Below, piece by piece: positions 17,114 to 22,693 of a stretch of DNA of 22,693 bases. Numbering within the stretch: the stretch's first letter is position 1; every line of letters begins with the position of its first letter. Below the pieces are notes generated by a model. That model ran no database searches and was not told the DNA's origin. It saw only the letters and a program-made list of their open reading frames with translations. The position numbers were made by a program, and so were the translations under genes. This DNA is from Actinomycetes bacterium. Lineage in GTDB: Bacteria; Actinomycetota; Acidimicrobiia; Acidimicrobiales; Microtrichaceae. The DNA lies in assembly GCA_023434535.1 (NCBI GenBank), contig JAEYSR010000137.1:1-22693 (forward strand), written 5' to 3'.

Positions 17114-17626
17114 TCAGGCGGGGCGGAGCTCGTCGGCGGCGGCGGCGAGCAGGCCGTTGACGAACCTCGACGAGTCGTCGGTGCCGTACCGGGTGGCGAG
17201 CTCCACGGCCTCCGCCAGGATCACGCCGCGGGGGACGTCGGGGCGGTGGGCGAGCTCGTAGCAGGCCACGCGGAGCACCTCGAGGTCCAGCGCCGGCATC
17301 CGCTCGATCGTCCAGCCCCGAGCGAGCCGGCCGATGAGGTCGTCGATCTCGACCCGGTTCGCCTCGACGCCACGGACGAGGTCGATCGTGTAGTCGTCGG
17401 GCGCGGCCACCTGGTCGGCGACCGTCTCCGGACCCGGCCGGGCCTTCATCCGGCTCTCGTAGAGGAGGTGGATGGCCCTCTCACGGGCCTGGCTGCGGCC
17501 GCCGGCCACCTGGGGCACGGAGGGCGGGAGCACGATCTCGGACTCCACGACCTCGGCGTCGTGGCCGAGCCGCTCGGCCAGCTCGTCGGGCAACCCCTCG
17601 GGCACCGGGGTGTCGGGGACCGACAT
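17114..17626 (-). CDS. nusB: Transcription antitermination factor NusB
   Basis: NusB, with NusE (S10), binds boxA RNA and keeps RNA polymerase processive on rRNA operons. The family core begins near residue 44 (GRSQARERAIHLLYESRMK) and continues with YTIDLVRGV, IDDLIGRLARGWTIERMPALDLEVLRVACYEL (quoted in part) and the C-terminal GVILAEAVELATRYGTDDSSRFVNGLL. The protein has 170 residues because of a 43-residue acidic N-terminal extension. The ATG at 17626 overlaps the efp stop by one base (TGATG), which supports this start and coupling, although a shorter form cannot be excluded. The efp-nusB adjacency is widespread. Confidence 0.94.
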   Translation of the reverse strand: MSVPDTPVPEGLPDELAERLGHDAEVVESEIVLPPSVPQVAGGRSQARERAIHLLYESRMKARPGPETVADQVAAPDDYTIDLVRGVEANRVEIDDLIGRLARGWTIERMPALDLEVLRVACYELAHRPDVPRGVILAEAVELATRYGTDDSSRFVNGLLAAAADELRPA

Positions 17627-18189
17627 CAGGCGCGGGAGATGAAGTCGCCGGTGCGCGTGTCGACCTTGACGCGCTCGCCGGGCTCGATGAACAGCGGCAC
17701 CTGGATCACCAGGCCGGTCTCGAGCGTGGCCGGCTTCTTGGCGCCCGACACCCGGTCGCCCTGCACGCCGGGCTCGGTCTGGGCCACGTTCAGCTCGACC
17801 GACGCGGGGACCTCGACGCCGACGATCTCGTCGCCGTACATCATCAGCTGCGCCGTCGAGGAGTCGACCAGGAAGTTGGACACGTCGCCGAGCGTCGCCG
17901 ACGGCACGTTGAGCTGGTCGTAGGTCGAGTTGTCCATGAACACGTAGTCGTCGCCGTCGCGGTAGAGCAGCTGCATCTCCCGCTTGTCGATGATCGCCCG
18001 CTCCATGCGCTCACCGGCGCGGAAGGTGCGCTCGACCACTGCGCCGTTGCGCACGTTCTTGAGTGTGGTGCGCACGAACGCCCCACCCTTGCCGGGCTTG
18101 ACGTGCTGGAACTCGACCAGGGCGAACAGCCCGTCGTCGAGATCGAGGGTCATCCCGTTCTTGAAGTCCGCGGTCGCGATCTGGGGCAT
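17626..18189 (-). CDS. efp: Translation elongation factor P
   Basis: EF-P enters the ribosomal E site and promotes peptide bond formation at proline runs. From the ATG at 18189 the protein is 187 residues, the normal length. The KOW-like domain I contains FQHVKPGKGGAFVRTTLKN with Lys34 at the tip of the loop; the OB domains II and III end in VDTRTGDFISRA, the usual family ending. No EpmA- or YmfI-type modification gene is near, consistent with the unmodified lysine reported for other actinobacteria. An upstream in-frame start at 18285 would overlap the peptidase gene and lacks homology. Proline-rich products in this window (for example the protein at 21477-22472) are plausible clients. Confidence 0.96.
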   Translation of the reverse strand: MPQIATADFKNGMTLDLDDGLFALVEFQHVKPGKGGAFVRTTLKNVRNGAVVERTFRAGERMERAIIDKREMQLLYRDGDDYVFMDNSTYDQLNVPSATLGDVSNFLVDSSTAQLMMYGDEIVGVEVPASVELNVAQTEPGVQGDRVSGAKKPATLETGLVIQVPLFIEPGERVKVDTRTGDFISRA

Positions 18190-18239
18190 GGCGTCGGCCT
18201 GTCTGTTCGGCCCGGGGACGGCGCCGGGTGCGGCCGCGC

Positions 18240-19382
18240 TCAGGCGAGGGTCGGATCCTTGGGGGCCAGCGTGAGGCGGTCGCATCCACCGTCGGTGACG
18301 AGGACGGTGTCCTCGATGCGGACCCCGCCGAGGCCGGTGAGGTACACACCGGGCTCCACGGTCACGATCTGGCCGGCGTCCAAGGTAGCAGCGGATCGGG
18401 CGCCCACCCGAGGCTCCTCGTGGATGTCGAGGCCCACGCCGTGCCCGGTGGAGTGCAGGAACGCCTCACCCCAGCCTGCGTCGTCGATGATGTCGCGACA
18501 GGCCCGGTCGACCTCGGCGGCCTCCACGCCCGCGACCACGGCCCGGACTCCGGCGTCCTGGGAGGCCAGCACCACGTCCAGCATCCTCCGGCGGTCGTCG
18601 CCCACGTCGCCCACCGCGACCGTGCGCGTCATGTCGGAGTGGTAGCCGTCGACCAGCGCACCGAAGTCGATGACGACGAGATCTCCCTCGGCGATCGGCC
18701 GGGAGGAGGGTGTGTGGTGCGGCTTGGCCCCGTTCGGCCCGGAGGCGACGATCGTCTCGAAGCTCACGTCGGCCGCGCCCAGCGCCCGCATGGTGGCGTC
18801 CAGCTCGGCAGCGAACTCGGCCTCGGTCGGACCGTCGGCGAGGCGCGGGCGCACCTTCGACAGGGCCTCGTCAGCGATCGCGCACGCAGCGCGGATCCGG
18901 GCCACCTCTCCGTCGTCCTTGACCAGTCGCAGGCGCTCGACCGCGCCGCCCACGGGGACGAGCTCCCCGGCGGAGAACAGCTCGTCGGCCCAGCGGCGCT
19001 GAGCGCTCCAGGTCACGTGGTCGGCCTCGAGTCCCAGCCGGTGCGCGCCGGCGGCGTGCGCCGCCTCGGCGATCGCAGCGTCGGCACCCGCTCCCACGAT
19101 GCGGATGTCCGCCTCCACTCCCGCGCCACCCAGCTCCTCGGCGCTGCGGTCCTTGTAGCGACCGTCGGTCACGAACACGACCCCGTCGGCGCTGACCAGC
19201 AGGAGCGCGGCCGAACCGGTGAAGCCCGTCAGGTACCTCACGTTGGTCAGCTCCGACACGACCAGCGCGTCGCAGCCGAGCTCGTCGAGGTGCTGCCGCA
19301 GCCGTGGCAGTCGGGCCGAGACGTCCATGGGCGGCAACCTGTCGGGCGTCGGGGCCAGTTCGGGGGACTCGGTGACCGTCAT
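18240..19382 (-). CDS. Xaa-Pro aminopeptidase/dipeptidase, M24B family
   Basis: This cytoplasmic metallopeptidase would cleave bonds involving proline. The 380-residue length is typical. The N-terminal creatinase domain (about 20-150) contains VSELTNVRYLTGFTGSAALLL (in part). The pita-bread catalytic domain has all five metal ligands: Asp239 (VIDFGALVDG), Asp250 (HSDMTRT), His314 (HSTGHGVGLDIHE), Glu343 (VTVEPGVY) and Glu357 (RIEDTV). Sequence does not decide between PepP and PepQ, so no symbol is given. The position between aroQ and efp is the common actinobacterial and Firmicutes arrangement. The ATG at 19382 is used; the ATG at 19328 is an alternative without clear ribosome binding site. 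Confidence 0.93.
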   Translation of the reverse strand: MTVTESPELAPTPDRLPPMDVSARLPRLRQHLDELGCDALVVSELTNVRYLTGFTGSAALLLVSADGVVFVTDGRYKDRSAEELGGAGVEADIRIVGAGADAAIAEAAHAAGAHRLGLEADHVTWSAQRRWADELFSAGELVPVGGAVERLRLVKDDGEVARIRAACAIADEALSKVRPRLADGPTEAEFAAELDATMRALGAADVSFETIVASGPNGAKPHHTPSSRPIAEGDLVVIDFGALVDGYHSDMTRTVAVGDVGDDRRRMLDVVLASQDAGVRAVVAGVEAAEVDRACRDIIDDAGWGEAFLHSTGHGVGLDIHEEPRVGARSAATLDAGQIVTVEPGVYLTGLGGVRIEDTVLVTDGGCDRLTLAPKDPTLA

Positions 19383-19386
19383 CGCC

Positions 19387-19392
19387 TCAGCC
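19387..19392 (-). promoter_or_regulatory. Candidate -10 box for a leaderless peptidase transcript
   Basis: The minus strand reads TAGGCT (TAnnnT), six bases before the ATG at 19382, so transcription would begin at the start codon. No ribosome binding site at normal spacing is seen, which fits a leaderless mRNA; no good -35 hexamer is visible. Confidence 0.33.
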
Positions 19393-19421
19393 TACGACGG
19401 CGGTTCTCCTCGACGACGCGG

Positions 19422-19868
19422 TCAGGGGAGGTCGAGGCCGAGCAGGCCCAGCGCGGCATCGACCGCCAGGCGGTAGCCGAGTCCGCCGGCGCCCTGGATG
19501 ACGACGTCGGCGACCGGCGACACGACCGACGTGTGCCGCCATGCCTCGCGGGCGACCGGGTTCGACAGGTGCAGCTCGACGACGGGCCCGTCGAACGCCG
19601 CCAACGCGTCGTGCAGGCTCCACCCGTAGTGGGTGACGGCGCCGGCGTTCACGACGACCGCGTCGTGGACGCCGCGGGCGCGGTGGACGGCGTCCACCAG
19701 GTCGCCCTCGTGGTTGGACTGGAGGTGCTCGACCTCGACCCCGACGACCTCGGCCCGCCGGGTGGCGGTGGCGACGTGGTCGGCGAGGACGTCGGACCCG
19801 TAGATCAGGGGCTCCCTCTCACCGAGGAGGTTCAGGTTCGGCCCGGACAGGAGCAGGATCGACGACAT
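19422..19868 (-). CDS. aroQ: Type II 3-dehydroquinate dehydratase
   Basis: AroQ dehydrates 3-dehydroquinate to 3-dehydroshikimate in the shikimate pathway, as a dodecamer. The 148-residue length is standard. Motifs: SGPNLNLLGEREPLIYG with the catalytic Tyr23 and lid Arg18, LQSNHEGDLVD, VVNAGAVTHYGWSLHDAL, and VELHLSNPVAREAWRHTSVV with the catalytic His100. The closing VVIQGAGGLGY is typical. The ATG at 19868 lies four bases after the aroB stop. Together with aroB and aroK upstream it supplies three consecutive or near-consecutive shikimate steps from one transcript. Confidence 0.97.
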   Translation of the reverse strand: MSSILLLSGPNLNLLGEREPLIYGSDVLADHVATATRRAEVVGVEVEHLQSNHEGDLVDAVHRARGVHDAVVVNAGAVTHYGWSLHDALAAFDGPVVELHLSNPVAREAWRHTSVVSPVADVVIQGAGGLGYRLAVDAALGLLGLDLP

Positions 19869-19872
19869 CGGT

Positions 19873-20898
19873 TCACACCTCTCCGCGGACGCGGGCGAGC
19901 GTCGCCCGGACGAGGCCCGGATCGATCCCCGGGACCACCTCCACTCCCGTCGGCCCGTCGAGGACGAACGTGAGCCCGTCGCCCAGCACCTTCTTGTCGC
20001 GGCCCATGACCTCGATCAGCTCGTCGGTCGCCAGGTCCGTGGGGACGTCGAGCGGGAGGTCGTAGCCCGCCACGACGCGACGGTGCTCCTGCACCGCGGC
20101 GTCGTCGATCCGGCCCATGTCCCGGGCGAGCTCGGCGGCGAACACCAGGCCGATCGCCACCGCCTCTCCGTGGCGGAGGTCGTGGTCGCCGACGGTCTCC
20201 AGCGAGTGGGCCAGCGTGTGGCCGTAGTTCAGGAGAGCCCGCCGGCCGCCCTCCCGCTCGTCGGACGCCACCACCTCGGCCTTGATCCGCACGCAGGCCG
20301 CGACCCGCTCCGGCAGGGGCAGCTCGTCCAGGCGGCCGCCGCCCAGCCAGTGGTACTTGGCGAGCTCGCCGAGACCGCAGCGCCACTCCCTCGGGGGCAA
20401 CGTGTCCAGCGTCGACGTGTCGCACACGACGCCACGGGGCTGCCAGTAGGACCCCACCAGGTTCTTGCCCTCGGGGAGGTTCACGCCCGTCTTGCCGCCG
20501 ATGGCGGCGTCGATCTGGCCGAGCAGCGTGGTGGACACGTGCACGACCGGCACGCCGCGGTGGTACACGGACGCGGCGAACCCGGCCACGTCGGTGACGA
20601 GCCCTCCTCCGACGCCGACCACGCAGTCCGACCTGGTCAGTCCCCAGCGGGCGAAGTCCGAGCACAGCCGACCGATCGTGTCGAGGTCCTTCGCCGACTC
20701 GCCGTCGCCGATCGTGAAGACCCGGTTCTCCCGCCCCGGGTCGACCTCGACCCCGATGCCGGCCTGGGTCACCACGGCGACCCGACGGGCCGAGGCGGGG
20801 ATGAGGGACGGCAGCTCCACGAGGGCGCCGTCGCCGACGACGACGGGGTAGTCCCGACCGTCGGCCAGCGGCACGGTGACTCTGATGAGCTCGCTCAT
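19873..20898 (-). CDS. aroB: 3-dehydroquinate synthase
   Basis: AroB converts DAHP to 3-dehydroquinate with NAD and a divalent metal. From the ATG at 20898 the protein has 341 residues, slightly short for the family. The NAD-binding GVGGGLVTDVAGFAASVYHRG (95-115, in part) and the TTLLGQIDAAIGGKTGVN segment are clear. Metal ligands are Glu178 (GLGELAKY), His227 (NYGHTLAH) and His243 (RHGEAVAIG). The ATG is fixed by an ATGA overlap with the aroK stop; a longer open frame to 21147 is overlap with aroK and is not used. It is followed after four bases by aroQ. Confidence 0.96.
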   Translation of the reverse strand: MSELIRVTVPLADGRDYPVVVGDGALVELPSLIPASARRVAVVTQAGIGVEVDPGRENRVFTIGDGESAKDLDTIGRLCSDFARWGLTRSDCVVGVGGGLVTDVAGFAASVYHRGVPVVHVSTTLLGQIDAAIGGKTGVNLPEGKNLVGSYWQPRGVVCDTSTLDTLPPREWRCGLGELAKYHWLGGGRLDELPLPERVAACVRIKAEVVASDEREGGRRALLNYGHTLAHSLETVGDHDLRHGEAVAIGLVFAAELARDMGRIDDAAVQEHRRVVAGYDLPLDVPTDLATDELIEVMGRDKKVLGDGLTFVLDGPTGVEVVPGIDPGLVRATLARVRGEV

Positions 20899-21470
20899 GT
20901 CGGGGCCTGCGCGTTCCTCGCTGTCGGTCCTCCGCCGCTGCGGAGTCCGGCCTCCACCGCGTCGGCCACCTGCTGGGGATGCAGGCCGCCGACGTCGATC
21001 TCGAGGTCCGCGACCTCGCGGTAGAGAGGTTCCCGCTCCTCGGCCAGGCGCCGCAAGGTCGATTCGGGATCCTCCGCGAGGAGAGGACGTTCCTCGTCGG
21101 ACCCCGTCAGGCGGTCGACGAGCGTCCCCACGTCGCTGCGGAGCCACACCACGACGCAGCGCTCCGAGAGCACCCGGCGGTTCCGGCCGTCCACGACGAT
21201 CCCGCCGCCGGTGGCGACCACCGCCGGCTCCCCCGCCAGGACGTCGCTCAGCTCCTCGGCCTCCGCCTCCCGGAACGCGGCCTCACCTCGTGTCCGGAAC
21301 ACATCGGCGACGCTCGAGCCGAACCGGGTCTCGAGCCGACGGTCCACGTCCTCGACGGCGAACCCGAGGCGCGCCGCGACGAGCGGGGCGACCGTGGACT
21401 TCCCGGTCCCCGACAGGCCGACCAGGGCGAGATGGCGTCGGTCGGCCCCGAACGGCGTCGCGCCCGCCAC
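20895..21470 (-). CDS. aroK: Shikimate kinase
   Basis: AroK phosphorylates shikimate at the 3-hydroxyl with ATP. The Walker A motif GLSGTGKS lies at 18-25; DVD at 41-43 binds magnesium; FRTRGEAAFREAE and TGGGIVVD (about 87-94) bind shikimate; the lid contains DEERPLL (125-131), and Arg146 follows in EEREPLY. The 191-residue length is slightly above the usual 170-175 because of an unstructured C-terminal tail. The GTG at 21470 lies six bases after the preceding gene. The 3' end overlaps aroB by ATGA, so the two are probably translationally coupled. Confidence 0.95.
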   Translation of the reverse strand: MAGATPFGADRRHLALVGLSGTGKSTVAPLVAARLGFAVEDVDRRLETRFGSSVADVFRTRGEAAFREAEAEELSDVLAGEPAVVATGGGIVVDGRNRRVLSERCVVVWLRSDVGTLVDRLTGSDEERPLLAEDPESTLRRLAEEREPLYREVADLEIDVGGLHPQQVADAVEAGLRSGGGPTARNAQAPT

Positions 21471-21476
21471 GCGCGA

Positions 21477-22472
21477 TCAGACGACGACGACGGACAGATC
21501 GTCGACGAGCTGCGCGATCGCGCTGCGGAGCGGGATCGTCGGGCAGTCCCGGGCCTCCAGCAGCACGGTCACCTCCTGGTCGCACTCGAGGACCAGCGCC
21601 GTGGCGTCGCGATGCACCTTGGTGTTCATGCGGAACCGGGCCTCGTCCGCGTTCTGCGCCTCGATGGTGCGGACGACCTCCCACGGGACCCTGAACGCCA
21701 GGCCGTTGGGTCCGGCCACCTCGACGGCGTCCCGCGTGAGGCGGGCGGTGCACTTCTTGCGCTTCTTGCCCTGCCCCGGGTAGCCGCCCAGGTAGGTCAC
21801 GTCCTCCAGGACGAGTGCAGCGGCCGCCGCCCCGTCCGAGGGGGACGGATCTGCCGCGGGCGCCTCGGCACCACTGCCGACCGGAGCCGACGCGACCGGC
21901 TGCGGCGCGACCGGTGCGACGGGCTCCGGTGCCACCGGTGCGGGAGCAACGGCGTCAGGCGCGACCGGTTCAGGAGCGACGGGTGCGGGCGTCACGGGTG
22001 CAGGAGCATCGGCGGGGGCGCCGATCGTGCTCACCTGCTCCGGCGGAGCGGCCGGCGACGGTGCGGGAGCCAGCGGTTCAGGAGCAGCAGGAGCGGGCTC
22101 GGCGGGCGTCGAGGCCGGAGCATCGCTCTGGGCGCCGGGCAGCGTGGCCAGGAGGGCGGTGACGACGTGGTCGCAGAACGCCTCGGGCCAGCCCGCCTTC
22201 ACGACGCGCCCGTCGGTCATCGACATCTCGACCGGCTGCATCCCTCCGACCGGATCGCCGACGGCGTCGAGGTTGGCGGTCTGGCGCAGGTCGAACCACT
22301 CGGGGAGGGTGCCGCCGAGCAGGTCGCCCACGCCGAGGCTGGACCCGGCGAGCATGAACAAGGCCTGCTCGCGGGACGCCCCGGTGCGCTCCACCCAGCC
22401 GCGTCCGACGGCATCGGGCTCCACCTGCGACGGCGCCGCGCCGTCCCCCTGTCCTGCTCCGCTCACGCCCAC
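21477..22472 (-). CDS. Uncharacterised protein with Pro/Ala-rich linker and C-terminal PH-like domain
   Basis: I do not recognise this family. Three parts are visible in 331 residues. Residues 1-113 form a mostly polar domain with MLAGSSLGVGDLLGGTLPEWFDL and AFCDHVVTALLATL. Residues 115-216 are a low-complexity linker with repeated APVAPEPVAP units. Residues 219-331 form a beta-rich module (YLGGYPGQGKKRKKC, FRVPWEVVRTIEA, TALVLECDQEVTVLLEARD) resembling bacterial PH-like domains of the type where a final helix follows an ARDC/ARDA turn. There is no signal peptide or membrane helix. GGAGG lies three bases before the first GTG (22472) and nine before a second (22466), so 22466 may be the true start. 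It heads the aroK-aroB-aroQ run. Confidence 0.75.
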   Translation of the reverse strand: MGVSGAGQGDGAAPSQVEPDAVGRGWVERTGASREQALFMLAGSSLGVGDLLGGTLPEWFDLRQTANLDAVGDPVGGMQPVEMSMTDGRVVKAGWPEAFCDHVVTALLATLPGAQSDAPASTPAEPAPAAPEPLAPAPSPAAPPEQVSTIGAPADAPAPVTPAPVAPEPVAPDAVAPAPVAPEPVAPVAPQPVASAPVGSGAEAPAADPSPSDGAAAAALVLEDVTYLGGYPGQGKKRKKCTARLTRDAVEVAGPNGLAFRVPWEVVRTIEAQNADEARFRMNTKVHRDATALVLECDQEVTVLLEARDCPTIPLRSAIAQLVDDLSVVVV

Positions 22473-22498
22473 GAACCTCCACGCCGATCGGCTCGTCT

Positions 22499-22504
22499 AC
22501 CGTA
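22499..22504 (-). promoter_or_regulatory. Candidate -10 box for the aro operon
   Basis: The minus strand reads TACGGT, the same hexamer as at the pyrR promoter, 26 bases before the first GTG of the linker protein. A poor -35 (GTGTGC at 17 bases) is the best available. A 10-bp palindrome GCCGATCGGC (22483-22492) lies at the expected transcription start. Confidence 0.4.
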
Positions 22505-22560
22505 TCGGTCGGCGCAGGTCCGCACACGTAACCCGGCGGCGCCGCAGTGCCGGACGGCGG

Positions 22561-22692
22561 TCAGCCCCCGGCGCCGTTGCGGCCGTCGGTGTCGCCGCTC
22601 GAGCCGAGCGCCGCAGCGATCGCCTCTGCGGCCTTGGGGCTCAGCTTGGACATCTGCCGCAGGACCTCGTCGGCTGCGCTGTCCGCCGCCGG
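22561..22692 (-). CDS. C-terminal fragment of an unidentified protein
   Basis: A minus-strand frame runs in from the right edge and stops at a TGA (22563-22561), giving 43 residues. Nearly all codons end in G or C, which supports real coding sequence. The readable part contains DEVLRQMSKLSPKAAEAIAAAL, an Ala-rich helix, then a polar Gly-rich tail SSGDTDGRNGAGG. I cannot assign a family. The gap to the next gene (22473-22560) holds the candidate promoter of the aro run. Confidence 0.6.
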   Translation of the reverse strand, partial: PAADSAADEVLRQMSKLSPKAAEAIAAALGSSGDTDGRNGAGG

Positions 22693-22693
22693 A

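Noticed and set aside
18211..18228. Hairpin CCCGG/CCGGG between the peptidase gene and efp
   Set aside because: Five-base stem, eight-base loop and no T-run; too weak to call a terminator.
22483..22492. Palindrome GCCGATCGGC at the aro promoter, which shares CCGATCGG with the carB dyad
   Set aside because: CGATCG-centred palindromes are common in GC-rich DNA, and the shared core is too short to claim a common operator.

Overview
The window is a GC-rich chromosomal segment with strong G/C preference at third codon positions. It carries the conserved actinobacterial housekeeping block that links aromatic amino-acid synthesis, translation factors and pyrimidine synthesis. The order on the minus strand, read right to left, is aroK-aroB-aroQ-pepP/Q-efp-nusB-pyrR-pyrB-pyrC-carA-(carB-pyrD-pyrF-mihF-gmk)-(rpoZ-coaBC-metK-priA). 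The actinobacterial integration host factor (mIHF), a PriA without helicase motifs and a DUF2505-like protein point to Actinomycetota. The mixture of mycobacterial-style synteny with a short class I PyrF and a class 1-type PyrD suggests a deep lineage such as Acidimicrobiia; that placement is inference.

Layout by coordinate: 2-166 is the tail of a plus-strand RsmC-like methyltransferase. 242-4902 (minus) holds priA, metK, coaBC and rpoZ. 5143-5955 (plus) is a class I SAM methyltransferase with its own promoter and a hairpin leader. 6000-12010 (minus) holds gmk, mihF, pyrF, pyrD and carB. 12158-12658 (plus) is an SRPBCC/DUF2505-like gene. 12678-16872 (minus) holds carA, pyrC, pyrB and pyrR. 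16873-17113 is the pyr regulatory region. 17114-22472 (minus) holds nusB, efp, an Xaa-Pro peptidase, aroQ, aroB, aroK and an uncharacterised Pro/Ala-linker protein. 22561-22692 is the tail of another minus-strand gene.

The pyr genes encode the route to UMP apart from PyrE: CarAB makes carbamoyl phosphate, PyrB, PyrC and PyrD make orotate, and PyrF decarboxylates OMP. Gmk, MetK, CoaBC and RpoZ are general nucleotide, cofactor and transcription functions. Most same-strand neighbours overlap by 1-8 bases or lie a few bases apart, so translational coupling is likely. Two plus-strand genes split the ancestral unit at carA/carB and at gmk/rpoZ.

No defence system, mobile element, CRISPR array or RNA gene was seen. 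The most interesting content is regulatory. There is a textbook PyrR-binding hairpin just before the pyrR ribosome binding site, with a tandem 58-bp repeat upstream of its promoter. A 40-bp dyad precedes carB. The ribosome-binding-site/start cassette is duplicated at the pyrC-carA junction, and a strong hairpin lies in the leader of the plus-strand methyltransferase. No gene-free stretch exceeds about 241 bases.
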